A DNA stretch of 64,000 nucleotides from Astropecten irregularis (lineage: Eukaryota; Echinodermata; Asteroidea; Paxillosida; Astropectinidae). This document shows, piece by piece, positions 56,401 through 63,675 of the stretch. The translations under genes were made by a program, and so were the position numbers. Where the stretch lies: the NCBI GenBank assembly GCA_963971285.1, contig OZ020252.1, forward strand, positions 16,281,662 to 16,345,661, read 5' to 3'. The notes beneath the pieces are model-generated. The model ran no database searches. It saw only the letters and a program-made list of their open reading frames with translations, and was not told where the DNA came from. How positions within the stretch are numbered: position 1 is the first letter of the stretch; each line of letters starts with the position of its first letter.

Positions 56401-59400
56401 GAATAGGTGTTCTGAATCTAGACTACAAAAATATTTTACCTGTATCTACCCTTAAAGATAAACAGCTGAATTAATTGTGTCTGCATTGTTGTCGTTACAG
56501 TATTGTGTTTTTGTACTTTAAAAAATATTTGTTTTTTTAATTTAATGTATGCTATTCTTACCTGAATTTTTCATTCATATTTATTAGTTTTGTGAGCTAG
56601 GATCCATGGGAGATCAGTAATATTTTTTTCTTTATAACTGAATGGATTAGTTACCCAGGGTAGAATAAAAAATAAATAAATATACCGGTAGGTATATACA
56701 TGTACAATTTCATGTGGGGTTTTAAAATGAGTTTTCAAACATGCTTAATGAGTTTTTGTTAACTTGTGTATTATATTTTCAAAACATACAGGTGTACACT
56801 GTACATACATGTACATGTATTGTTTATTATTCATACGTGTACACTTTTGTCTATACACTGTACAACGTACATGCATGTGTATCCATAAATTACATTTTTG
56901 TCCTTAAAGGTACTATCATACTTTGGTAGCATTCTGAGAATCTTAACATATTTACCCGTAACTTTATTACAGGGTATGAAGATGGTGATGGCAGAAACAT
57001 ACAGTTAAAAACATTTCTGCATAAAATGTTGTATTTGTCCAGAAAAGAGTAAAACCAATTGACCAAAAACAATGTTGATCTTCAAAAGATAAGAGAAATC
57101 CTGTGAAAAGATTTAATATACCTTAAAGTTACAATACTGCGGGTCTCTTTCACTGTTCTCGCAAAAAGTGGGCATCGTATGGGACTGGGTATTTCACAGA
57201 TGACTGATCCTGTATCTTTCTTGATCAGTTGATATTTCAGTTGATATTTTTGCCCATAAATTTGCATTTCTTTGACAACAACCAAAGTGTAATATCATCT
57301 TTAAAAAATTTTTGAAAATAAAAAGGGTACCTACATGTACTTATAATATGACTGTAGTAAATGTTGATGGAAATTATTCTGGCTTTAGTATTTTTTACAG
57401 GACTCCCAATATGCACTCCCAATATTTTATCATTACCATCAAAGAAAATCCTGGTACATGTAGAGCACTTTATGCATAAACCCATGGAAGTACATGTACC
57501 AGTAGTTACATACATACATGTACATTGTGTGTAATAAACTGTACAGGTTATTATTATGGGAACCTTTCTGAAGTAAAGTTCTTGTGTGGAACTAGGTTGT
57601 TAAGTGAACAAGTTTACAGCATGAAAAGAATGACATTAGACATATTCACACACACTTAAAAGTGTGATCTGAATTGCGATTCAAATCGCAAAGTTCTGTC
57701 GTGTCCACACAGGCTGAAAAAATCGCGACCCAAATCGTATGCGCGATTCTGGAATCTGGTGCTATGTTTCCGACTATCTGAATCGATAAATGGTATATGT
57801 ACCGGTAGTTATCATTGATCTCCATTATAATGGAACAATGTGAGTTACACACAGCATTCTGTGACAGGAAGTCCATGTAGCGAGCACCTTGCATGATGGG
57901 ATATGAAAAAAAACATTTTTTTTTGGCGTTCACACAGCAAATAATCTTTTTTTGCAAAAAGACGCAATATCAGTGCAATTTCAATTGCAATTAATTGCAA
58001 TTAAAATCGCGATTATTTATGTCCACAATAACAAAAAGAAGAAGAAGATTTCGCAATTCAATTCGCGACACAAATGATCGTGATTATTTAGGTGTGTGTG
58101 AACGGGCCTATCATTGCTTTCTTTGATGAAGCGGCACATTGAACGTCACTGTCCTCTGTGACACAACAGACGGAGGGATCTGACTTAATGTGCTGACAAT
58201 TCCATTTTCTCTGATGATCCATTCCTTGCGGCCGGGCTCCAATTACTCGCTGTGATAAATCAATGTTTCAGTGTGGGATCTGGGTTTGTTGACTGAAAAA
58301 AGGTTCACAGCACGAAAGAAATTACGTCCTTCGTATGACAACCATATGTGTGTCATTCAGTTGACAGACAGGGGTTCCATTTCATGGACCAATCAGTGTT
58401 GAAAAGGCAAAAAAAAGATCGATATCATATCATAATGTATCATACCACTACAATTACTGATATTGGAGACATTTTCATTGCCACAGTGCTTTAATGAGGC
58501 CTAACTTAAAAAATATTCAAGCCTTTATGACTTTACGCCTTTTTAAAATTTAACAATATCTGGGACACTGAATTCTTTCACATTCAATTCTTTCAAACCT
58601 GAATTCTCCAAACTATTAAAAGACATTGTTGCTATATCACAGGGGACAAGCTTTTGCTTGGTAACATAACAGACGTCTTGCACCACTGTTCATAATGGAT
58701 AAGAATGGCACAAAGGAACCAGCCCATTCCAGAGATGGGAATCACTATGCAAAAGTTTGCCCCAAACCACGTGCCACAGCAACAGAGTCTTTAGTCTGGG
58801 AAATTCAAACTGGGGTGCTTACATGTATACATGTGCAATGAAAGAAGTTTGTGTGTTAACTCGCATATGGCTTATTCCGTAGAGTTTGAAACTCTTTTAA
58901 TACCGATACTGAATGGTGATTCAATTTCTAGCTCTAGCTTTCTTGAAGTCCTGATCTTGACAGCAACATATTTTGCTACAATTACAGGTCTTTACACAAA
59001 ACCCCACCTCTATCCAGCACACCGTGTTTGCACAAGCTGACAGCTAGTAGGCTGGTGCTGTTTGTACAAGGACTACCAGGTTAAACCATGCATTAGCAAA
59101 GCAAACATGTTCAAGTGCACTGAACTGTGTCCACATTGTTTCCCTGTCACTGAAGGCAGTGCACTTGACTGAATTTCCTCAGGCGACTTTGTGAAAAAGT
59201 TCCCCAATTGTAGGGTTTTTTTTGGTCAAAGGATTATAAGGTAAAGTCACAAACACACCAAATCGGATTAATAGTGTGACCCACCTAGGCCCACTGCCAT
59301 GACTCTGCTTAAAGGTAATATCATACTTTGGTTTTTGTCAAAGAAATACATATTCATTGAATCAAATATCAAGGAAGGTACAGTACCAGTCATCTGTGAA

Positions 59401-62123
59401 AATTTCAGTCCCATACGGTGCCCACTTTTTTGAGAAAACAGTGAAAAACGGCCACAGTATTTCTTAAGTCTTGTCTCTTTAATTTTTGATCTTTAAAAGA
59501 TCAAAAATCATTTTGGTCACTAGTTTGACTCTTTTCTTGATAAATGCAGCATTTCAGGCAGAACTATTTCAACGGTATGTTTCTACCATTACCATCTTTA
59601 CCATCGTTAAGTTTGAGGTAAATCTGAGATGATTTCAGTTTCGGTTCGTTACCAAAGTATCATATAACTACCTTTAAGGATGTTATAAAATCAGAACTTG
59701 CAGAGGTAGAAAATAATGTGCTTACAAGATCTCATGCTTTTTATATACCGGTATCAACAATCCTGAATAATTATTAAAGGGCAAATCAAACACTAGGCGT
59801 AAAACAAAACAGGACCACGTACATTCCCAGCCCAAGATAGAGGCACATATTGCACTTAAAGGTTTAATCATACATGTAAGCCAACTTTATCTTTGCGTGC
59901 CAGTAGTGTGTATGTTAGCAGTTATGCGGACTTCATGTCAAATGGCAAATACCACAGACATATATCTCGGACACTTGATGTCACCATGTGATATAATGTG
60001 TGTGTATGCATGGCATTTGGGGATTTGGTATTGGGGAATAATTCATGCATGTTGCACAGTGTGTGGGCAAATCACTTCCCAGCTGCATCAACCTCAACGC
60101 GTACCATGATTAGGGGTTGCATATCCACGGATGGAGTACTTTTACTTTTGCGGTCACTCACCGTCGCTGACCCACATAATTACTGCCACTTGCAATGTTA
60201 TGTATTCAGACTTTTCGATGACGCTTTTCTCTTTCGTTATTTGATAAATTGTTTTTAAAAGGAAAAAATTCAGGATTGGTAACAGAAATGTTCACAGATT
60301 TATATACGTATAACTTTCAGGGTATGAAGGTGGTGCTGGTAGAAACATACTGTTAAAATATTTCCGCCGGAAATGGTGTATTTATCCAGAAATTAATAAA
60401 AACCAAAGATTGGAAACAGTTAATTATGATCTCAGGGTAAGATCAAAACCATTATAAAGCTGCTCTGGATCCCATTTTAGCTTATCCTGCCTGGGATGTG
60501 GATTTGAAAGACCGAATGTGGTGACCAAGATCCGCGGCGAAACAAACAAGCCCTAAACATACATTTATGCATTTTATACTTGTACATTTGCAAGTTAATG
60601 GACATGCATTTGACTTGATTCATGGCTTCTGACTCACAGACCAAAACGAGAAGTGATAACGATTTTCAGTCTGCATTCCTTGTTCCACTTCAAATGACTG
60701 GAATTAATCTTGCCACTGTCCCTTGTGGTTCATTTCATGATGGAATATTCATCTACCCACGTTCTGAGCTGAATAAATCAATGCCTATGGTGATCAATTT
60801 AAGATAGGTGCTTCTGATCTGCATGCTCATGGATGTGTTGCCAAAACATGCTCCAATCTCCTAATATCTTCCCACACTGACAACAACAGGGCCCATGGAA
60901 ACCGTGCACAGTATTACATTAAATGTATTATACATGATTGGTAAGGGTCACAGAACAGCACTCATACTTTGTCTGATCCTATTACGTGCATGAAAAATAA
61001 AGCTGTGGAAATTTGAGCTCAATCGGACATCTGAGTCACAAGAAAATAGCAAAATCAACTCAATTTTTCTTCTACAACATAAAGAATGGTTTTGATCTTA
61101 CCCCGAGATCAAAACTGTTTTCGGTCTTTGTTTGACTAATTTCTGAATAAATACACCTAACACCATTTCTGGCAGAAATATTTAAATGGTATGTTTCTAC
61201 CAGCACCATCTTTATTCCCTGAAAGTTATACGTAAATCTGTGAACATTTCTATTTGGGTATGCTATCAATCCTGTACTGTACATGTACCTTTACCGGTAA
61301 GCAAACATTCTTCCTTTACGGTAGCAGAAACTTTTCGCTTTGGGGAGTTAGCACATTTCAGAGGAGAGTTTTCTTTCTTGCTTCCTAAGCAAGGAATTTC
61401 GGCAGAATGCGCAAGCGTAAGCAAAATGAAAAAGCAAATGTCATCTGTTGGTGAAATCCTCGCTGCATGGCTACAAATAATAAACATGGCCGACAACGTA
61501 GACCAAAAAAAATCATAAAAGCAACTCCCCTTACCTCTGAAATGGATGTCGCTCTAGCGACATCATACTTGGAAAAAAACATAATGATCGAGGGCGCATT
61601 CAATGGCAACCATGTATGTTATTTGAATAGACATTTGTCATTTACATATATGTATAGCTTTGAGTTTCACTACTGTTATTTCTGTGCCTTTATATCTCAT
61701 ACATATGTATTATAAAAGACCTGGGTTCGATCCCGGCTTGGGTCATATATGAGTAGAATTGTGCGTTGGTTCTGTCCATGCTACGAGGGTTTTTCTCCAT
61801 GTTCTCCGGTTTTCCTCCACTCCACAAAAATCAAACACTTTCAATCTCAGGCTGTGCTCCGTGATCATATATGGGTTGATGTGGCTGGCAGCCAAGGGTG
61901 CCCATGAACGCCTGCAACTGGATCACGTTGTAGCTGCATCCTTCGCAATTCAGCACCCCAGCTGCCAGTAAGGATGATTAGCCTCCAAAATTATTATTAT
62001 AAATATTTGTCCAATTAATCGGCCTTACCTCAAAGTTCCCAGCTGGTGTAACATCATCAGAGACAAGAAGACAGGCGAAGGTGAATTCACGGAATGACAC
62101 TGGTGGGGTACTACTCAAAGTCA
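38269..62123 (-). CDS. F-spondin-like secreted protein (SPON1-like), 3' eleven coding exons
   Basis: Extracellular matrix or axon-guidance protein of the spondin family. Coding exons in transcript order: 62029-62123, 52301-52434, 50989-51062, 50353-50496, 48719-48867, 47728-47976, 45586-45805, 45073-45336 (start uncertain by 3 bp), 44727-44777, 40030-40203, 38269-38441. All joins keep phase; about 575 residues lie in the window. Order: second half of a reeler domain (SVTFRWIAPAAGTGCVNF), spondin domain (CCACHTAKYTVTMEGLW to PWDAGTDSGVTF), a long linker with tandem Met-Met-Pro-Pro-Lys repeats, then two TSP1 repeats (WGDWSECSRTCG, WGSWTSCSRTCG) and a stop. Vertebrate SPON1 has six TSP1 repeats, so this is a short form. 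The signal peptide and first half of the reeler domain lie right of the window. Confidence 0.88.
39031..39388. mobile_element. TTAA-type MITE family A, full length
   Basis: 358 bp between TTAA at 39027-39030 and 39389-39392. Ends AGGTAGTATCATACTTTGGT and ACCAAAGTATGATACTACCT are perfect 20-bp inverses. This is the cleanest copy of the family and lies in the intron between the two TSP1 exons. Confidence 0.8.
39400..40029. other. Spondin intron, no feature
   Basis: No repeat or exon recognised. A 114-codon ORF beginning at 39260 runs out of the MITE and has no motif. Confidence 0.35.
40030..40203 (-). CDS. Spondin-like exon: TSP1 repeat 1
   Basis: DCMMTPWGDWSECSRTCGKG, then MIRQRMVKVKARHGGQAC and KKRCVNQPC: all six Cys and the WxxWxxC motif of a thrombospondin type 1 repeat. 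Tryptophans of this type are often C-mannosylated. Confidence 0.9.
40811..40971 (-). repeat. tRNA-derived SINE, second family, full length
   Basis: Reversed: TTTCATGGCTTCTGACTGCC, then GGGCTGGATAGCTTAGTTGG, GTACTGTATTCCGGGGGTCG and CAGGTTTGAATCCTGCTC. This is the best view of the whole element in the window. Confidence 0.65.
41168..41523. mobile_element. TTAA-type MITE family A
   Basis: Left AGGTACTATCATACTTTGGA, right CTGCAGTATGATATTACCT then TTAA (41524-41527). The left target copy is mutated. Confidence 0.65.
41540..42060. other. Spondin intron, no feature
   Basis: AT-rich with a G run near 41685. Nothing identifiable. Confidence 0.3.
42066..42305. mobile_element. TIR element G, copy 2
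   Basis: GGGGCCAATTTCATGGCCAT at left and GCTCTATGAAATTGGCCCC at right, with CTTAGCACAAAAAC-type arms. About 240 bp. Confidence 0.7.
42751..43190. repeat. Degenerate ATCGATATAA tandem repeat
   Basis: Loosely repeated units of about 35-45 bp, of the form GATATAAAATATCGATATAA then TCGATATGAAATAAGACA. This explains the long minus-strand ORF here, which is not a gene. Confidence 0.6.
43191..43550. other. Pyrimidine-rich stretch, no gene
   Basis: CT-rich on the plus strand. Two overlapping ORFs result from base composition. Confidence 0.35.
43560..43893. mobile_element. TTAA-type MITE family B, opposite orientation
   Basis: AAATGTTCACAGATTTACAT, GAAGATGGTGCTGGTAGAAA, GATCTTGTGTAAGATC, and an end ATCATGTTTTATACCTTTAA. 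Confidence 0.55.
44383..44455 (+). repeat. Penelope-type terminal repeat fragment
   Basis: AACGTTGACACCTTATGAGA, then GTGCGAAAGTACGAAC and GCAAGCCGATCCACATA: the reverse complement of the 8514 repeat without the hammerhead-like end. Confidence 0.5.
44537..44670 (-). repeat. tRNA-derived SINE, second family
   Basis: Reversed B box GGGATTCGAACCTGC and CCCTATGTTGGTGGT. Truncated before the TCTGACTGCC end. Confidence 0.55.
44727..44777 (-). CDS. Spondin-like exon: short linker
   Basis: A 51-bp exon, MPPQVEESPVTMPPKTG, echoing the MPPK repeat. Acceptor CTTTGACAG, donor TGGAG|GTAAAT, and phase 1 on both sides. Confidence 0.72.
45073..45336 (-). CDS. Spondin-like exon: tandem Met/Pro/Lys repeat linker
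   Basis: About 87 codons dominated by six identical GMMPPKE heptads plus diverged ones (GMLPPES, ATMPPKG), then a Ser/Thr-rich end (GGDSSNETTPMMKKPIPEE). The donor GTCA|GTAAGT is good. The acceptor is weak: AAAGGAG|GT (start 45336), or CCCAAAG|GA three bases earlier. Vertebrate SPON1 has no such insert. Confidence 0.65.
45195..45340 (-). repeat. 21-bp coding minisatellite
   Basis: Six near-identical 21-bp units, reading GGCATCATCCCCTCTTTGGG on the plus strand, encode GMMPPKE. Most differences are at silent positions. It lies wholly within a coding exon of the spondin-like gene. Confidence 0.85.
45586..45805 (-). CDS. Spondin-like exon: post-spondin segment
   Basis: Encodes NPKEPIHPITSSFPSNPLG, FFDPTGRPIPPLAKLYLV, then an acidic tail (CEDDDGRGGF). 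It corresponds to the SPON1 'IRPLTSLDHPQSPFYDPEG' stretch. Confidence 0.82.
45806..46500. other. Spondin intron, no feature
   Basis: No repeat or exon recognised. Confidence 0.3.
46505..46640. repeat. Family-B MITE fragment
   Basis: GTTTTCGATGATGACATGAG and GTTTGTTTTTATTTCATGAC match 36.3 and 17.58 kb. Confidence 0.45.
46641..47415. other. Spondin intron; GC-rich patch of unknown nature
   Basis: 47165-47390 is GC-rich (CCTCGAGGGGCCCTCG, GACCGGCGGTCTACC) in AT-rich surroundings. No ORF with a motif; possibly an old insertion. Confidence 0.3.
47425..47540. repeat. Family-B MITE, left part
   Basis: AAAGGTACAGTACAGGATCA, then GAAGATGGTGCTGGTAGAAA. Truncated next to the spondin exon 47728-47976. 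Confidence 0.5.
47728..47976 (-). CDS. Spondin-like exon: spondin domain, C-terminal half
   Basis: 83 codons with MSAIFSVNRTHNLVSMLSM, GPSPDWCVGVSRVNLC and LLPWDAGTDSGVTF, the domain's signature and likely metal-site region. Acceptor TTGTTGCAG, donor AGG|GTAGGT. Confidence 0.92.
48105..48200. repeat. Fragment of the 54.9-kb dispersed repeat
   Basis: GGTTCAACCAAACGAGAACC and GGTTTACGGTCGGTCCAAC are the reverse complement of parts of 15.8-16.2 and 54.9-55.2 kb. Confidence 0.5.
48233..48516. mobile_element. Nested pair of TIR elements
   Basis: The outer element (48233-48335 and 48474-48516) has GGCCGTTTCGAAACGGAGGC and CTTCAGCTTCGAAAAAGCC ends like element D at 35055. It is split by an inner 138-bp element (48336-48473) with GGGGCCGATTTCATAAAACT and AGCTTTATGAAATCGGCCCC ends and three GACGCGTCGCA-like words. 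Confidence 0.65.
48719..48867 (-). CDS. Spondin-like exon: spondin domain, middle
   Basis: Encodes HWSDLIGASHTKDYTIWKYG and GYASLGVQRVAEWGS, matching 'HWSAIIGGSHSKNYVLWEYGGYAS'-type sequence piece by piece. Donor CACAG|GTAAAA. Confidence 0.9.
49072..49330. repeat. Penelope-repeat scrap followed by family-B MITE
   Basis: GTGGATCGGTTTGCGGTAAC at 49072; then from about 49145 ATCAAAACTGTTTTGG and TTTCTACCAGCACCATCTTT, the MITE right half, to 49327. Confidence 0.5.
49331..50000. repeat. Spondin intron with an AAT microsatellite
   Basis: (ATA)n at about 49818-49847. The rest is unremarkable. Confidence 0.5.
50018..50131 (-). repeat. Penelope-type terminal repeat with hammerhead-like core, copy 3
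   Basis: Minus strand 50126-50094 reads CTGATGA, one base, GACT, loop, AGTC, GAAAC. The stem is shorter than in the 8.6-kb copy, but both core blocks are intact. Confidence 0.55.
50353..50496 (-). CDS. Spondin-like exon: start of spondin domain
   Basis: An acidic linker (SIGSDEDDSNSE), then CCACHTAKYTVTMEGLWSHE and THPRDFPG. The paired Cys and 'TAKY' motif open the spondin domain. Confidence 0.88.
50704..50852. mobile_element. 'GGCCTGTTTG' TIR element, longer copy
   Basis: GGGGCCTGTTTGTTTCGC at left and a diverged GGAATAACAAACCAAC at right. Internal GGATC words match the 37155 element. Confidence 0.4.
50989..51062 (-). CDS. Spondin-like exon: end of reeler domain
   Basis: Encodes AAAVQKKQIWYKDEQGLTLW to LCEE, like SPON1 'ASIVQKRIIYFQDEGSLTKK'. 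Donor GAAG|GTAAGG. Confidence 0.82.
51270..51530. repeat. Local duplications in a spondin intron
   Basis: The block ATCAACATTTTGAAACAATA with GAAAAAA and CATTTTTCATTTACAATAAT occurs two to three times within 250 bp. Confidence 0.5.
51531..52300. other. Spondin intron, no feature
   Basis: Short ORFs only, none with a motif. Confidence 0.3.
52301..52434 (-). CDS. Spondin-like exon: reeler domain, part 2
   Basis: Encodes QFAPNCPHILMQASKASK and TSVTFRWIAPAAGTGCVNF. The Cys residues and WIAPxxGxGCV are diagnostic of reeler domains. Acceptor TATCGCAG, donor TTCAG|GTAAAA. Confidence 0.88.
52441..52477. repeat. (AAAT)n microsatellite
   Basis: TAAATAAATAAAT run immediately upstream (transcript sense) of the reeler exon acceptor at 52434. 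Its T-rich complement forms the polypyrimidine tract. Confidence 0.8.
52480..53130. other. Spondin intron, no feature
   Basis: A 99-codon minus ORF (52876-52577) has no recognisable domain. Confidence 0.3.
53134..53341. mobile_element. MITE with telomere-like terminal repeats
   Basis: TTAACCCTAACCCTCC at left and GGAGGGTTAGGGTTAG at right, with TACCACACATGG and TGTGGTA words inside. About 208 bp. A relative at 62.2 kb is interrupted by another element. Confidence 0.6.
53462..53626 (-). repeat. tRNA-derived SINE, second family, full length
   Basis: Reversed: TTTCATGGCTTCTGACTGCC, GGGTTGGGTAGCTCAGTTGA, GGTTCGAATCCCGCTGC. The tRNA-like fold is lost, so it is not a tRNA gene. Confidence 0.65.
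53720..53993 (+). repeat. Inverted duplication, left copy
   Basis: From CAACTAAATGACACACATAT to TTCATTAAAGAAAGCAATCG, about 96% identical by eye to the reverse complement of 58103-58378. It is GC-richer than its surroundings (GCCCGGCCGCAAGGAATGG). Confidence 0.75.
54590..54892. mobile_element. TTAA-type MITE family B, degenerate
   Basis: ATGTTCACAGATTTACCTAT, CTGCCTGAAATGCTATATTT, CTGATTGAGCTCAAATTTTG. The ends are decayed. Confidence 0.5.
54895..55195. repeat. Dispersed repeat shared with 15.8-16.2 and 48.1 kb
   Basis: GACATGTTTTGGTGGACGTG, TGTTTCTGACGTCA, AACAATGACCGACCATAAAC. Class unknown. Confidence 0.55.
55480..55840 (-). mobile_element. Non-LTR retrotransposon C-terminal remnant
   Basis: The minus strand reads NKLNTFEINCLRKILGATR, RIRNIDIRERLGI, then in shifted frame HDKLAMLLYGCKQGNRNR and GRPMKRWMK. 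These are the usual post-RT segments of RT-ORF proteins. Stops and frameshifts are present. Confidence 0.6.
55841..56261. other. Spondin intron, no feature
   Basis: No motif or repeat recognised. Confidence 0.3.
56262..56474 (+). mobile_element. Reverse-transcriptase fragment
   Basis: The ORF contains YYIDSKMKWTEHIQHVEKAV and FKRIGVLN, matching the 'LGIxIDxxLxWxxHIxxVxxKxxKRIGVL' stretch downstream of the RT active site in non-LTR elements. About 70 codons remain. Confidence 0.6.
56908..57300. mobile_element. TTAA-type MITE family A
   Basis: TTAA at 56904-56907 and 57301-57304. Ends AGGTACTATCATACTTTGGT and ACCAAAGTGTAATATCATCT. An extra ACCTTAAAGTTACAATACTG piece at about 57120 looks like a small internal insertion. 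Confidence 0.7.
57305..57640. other. Spondin intron, ACATGTAC-rich DNA
   Basis: Many ACATGTAC words, nothing coding. Confidence 0.3.
57644..58104. mobile_element. Large foldback TIR element
   Basis: Left ATTCACACACACTTAAAAGT, right ATTTAGGTGTGTGTGAACGG, with arms full of AATCGC/GCGATT words that can pair over about 200 bp. It abuts the inverted duplicate at 58105. Confidence 0.55.
58103..58378 (-). repeat. Inverted duplication, right copy
   Basis: Reverse complement of 53720-53993. The two copies flank about 4.1 kb of spondin intron. Confidence 0.75.
58379..59308. other. Spondin intron, no feature
   Basis: No exon, repeat or motif recognised. Confidence 0.3.
59313..59673. mobile_element. 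TTAA-type MITE family A, full length
   Basis: 361 bp between TTAA 59309-59312 and 59674-59677. Internal palindrome TTTGATCTTTAAAAGATCAA. Opposite orientation to the 39031 copy. Confidence 0.78.
59678..60275. other. Spondin intron, no feature
   Basis: Short ORFs only (70-86 codons) without motifs. Confidence 0.3.
60280..60558. repeat. Family-B MITE half next to a 'GGATCC' element fragment
   Basis: 60284-60445 has GGTGCTGGTAGAAACATACT and GATCTCAGGGTAAGATC. 60455-60558 has CTCTGGATCCCATTTTAGC and ends GAAACAAACAAGCCCTA, like 37155. Confidence 0.5.
60925..61296. mobile_element. TTAA-type MITE family B
   Basis: TACATGATTGGTAAGGGTCA, TTTTGATCTTACCCCGAGAT, TTTCTACCAGCACCATCTTT, ending CTGTACATGTACCTTT. 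Close to the copy at 136. Confidence 0.6.
61712..61999 (+). repeat. tRNA-derived SINE with ATT tail
   Basis: The B box GGGTTCGATCCCGGC is followed by the body GTTCTCCGGTTTTCCTCCAC and CTGGCAGCCAAGGG, ending CAAAATTATTATTATAAA. The A-box part is truncated. It ends 30 bp from the spondin exon at 62029. Confidence 0.6.
62029..62123 (-). CDS. Spondin-like exon: reeler domain, part 1
   Basis: Encodes TLSSTPPVSFREFTFACLL and DDVTPAGNFE, matching the SPON1 reeler 'VTLSAAPPSYFRGF' strand. Acceptor CTATGTAG, donor TTTGAG|GTAAGG. The next exon is 9.6 kb away. Confidence 0.8.
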
Positions 62124-62203
62124 CTACATAGGAAAGAGAATAACAAAATATAAAATAAGAAAACATTTACAGAATGACAAGGTAAGGTTTGCTTCTGAGC
62201 TAC

Positions 62204-62600
62204 TTAACCCTAACCCTCCGCACTTACCACACAAGATAAGAGCTGTTTACCACACATTACCACAGTCTCCACAAGGAGAACTGGGGCCTTTCCAAACCTC
62301 GGCTGCGGCTCGGGCTCCAGCTTCCTCTCTGTCATCCAAAATATTGGTTGTGGTTTTTCATCGAAGTTGAAGTTCTTTTTTCTTTTCAAACCAGAATCTA
62401 CATATTCCGGAACCGCAGCCAAAAGTCTCTATTTTAATACCCATTATTTTAGAATGGATTCACGAAATGGAGCTGGAGCCGGAAACGGAGCCTGAGCTGG
62501 AGCTGAGGTTTGGGAAAGTAGAATCATATTAAAACCAAGCATTACCACACAAACCACAGGGTGGTGTATTGTGGTATTCAGGATAGACCAGGATTACTTT
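62204..62600. mobile_element. Nested pair: telomere-like MITE split by element D
   Basis: 62204-62282 begins TTAACCCTAACCCTCC and has TTACCACACAAG. 62283-62520 is a D element (GGGGCCTTTCCAAACCTCGG to GCTGAGGTTTGGGAAAG). 62521-62600 resumes TACCACACAAACCACAGG. The far terminus of the outer element is worn. Confidence 0.6.
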
Positions 62601-62811
62601 TATTAATTTCACTCAATTAATTTCTTACATAAATTCTGACAAATGATTTTGAATGAAAACTGATCACGAATTCCATATAAGGTACATTTTACAACCAAGT
62701 TGTTGCAGAACAAATAAAACTAAAAAATCCATGCAGGAATAACTTCATAATTCACAAGCTCTGAGAAAAAAGAATTTCAAGTCGGGACAGTCTGTAAATC
62801 CTGACAACAAG
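62601..62811. other. Spondin intron, no feature
   Basis: AT-rich, nothing recognised. Confidence 0.3.
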
Positions 62812-62954
62812 GGGTTGATTTCACAAAGCCGTACGATCAATCATAACTCAGTTACGAAGGATAACCCGTCGTAAGGGCCTACACTGTACTTGTCCTACAA
62901 AAAATAGTTATTCATGTTTCTAGTTACGATGAGTTTGGTGAAATCGACCCCTGT
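62812..62954. mobile_element. Small TIR element, 'GGGGTTGATTTCAC' family
   Basis: GGGGTTGATTTCACAAAGCC at left and GTTTGGTGAAATCGACCCC at right, 143 bp. A relative is at 15834. Confidence 0.65.
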
Positions 62955-63675
62955 AACAAGAAGAGACAGCCACGGGTTCTACTGTTTCAGGACTTTCAGT
63001 CTCATGAACAATATGTACTATGCTTCCAGTTCATGCCTGTGCACTCTGATCTTCCCAAAGAGTCCCTAGTATCCAAACTCTCCACGGAAATCAGAAATAC
63101 CGTCGGGAGGGACGGAGGTCGGCACATCTTCACGTCGCAGAGGAAAGTTTCAGGGAGAACCCGCGTTCGGGGGCTTCAAGCGCGCACTTAAGTTAATAAA
63201 TAATTGCTGGGACCATTGAGCCGGGGGATTTGGTGCCTTTTGATCATGAATACACTACACTATAGGGTTTCTTTAATGCAGCTGGCAGGTATACATGTAT
63301 CAAGTCTCAGGAGTATTTTGGGTTGAGGAGTTCTTTAGGCAGCTGCAGGTGATGCCAAACCCGGTGATATACTACTGGGTTATCATAGTACTGAATCGGA
63401 TCAGGAATATATGTACACATGCATCAGGAATGTCATTAATGCTGTCATTGAGAATGTTTACTACGGATTTGTTCTTCTTGTCATTATTATAATACATGTA
63501 ATAACCAAGTATTGGTACATGCACTTAAAAACATTCACATAGACTTGTGCACTAAAATAAACCCTTCTTGTCCCCCTTGTTAGGAAACCAGCCGAACTAA
63601 GGTTAAATTAGAACACAAGGATTAGAGAAAAACATTTTTGACAGTCAAATTCTTTCTAGTTTTTAACTTACATGT
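62955..63675. other. Spondin 5' intron, no exon found
   Basis: 63060-63190 is GC-richer, but gives no reeler-like translation in any frame. The missing 5' spondin exons must lie beyond the window. Confidence 0.35.

Noticed and set aside
58105..58260. Weak reeler-like reading (SVVSQRTVTFNVPLHQRK) in the inverted duplicate, considered as an extra spondin exon
   Set aside because: The true reeler exon at 52301-52434 joins 62029 in phase. The 58-kb reading lacks the WIAP...GC motif, runs into a stop, and has no donor.
61467..61620. Possible first exon on the plus strand (MATNNKHGRQRRPKK..., donor-like CAT|GTATGTT)
   Set aside because: No downstream exon in the right phase and strand was found, and it lies inside the spondin intron on the opposite strand. 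Worth keeping only if transcripts support it.
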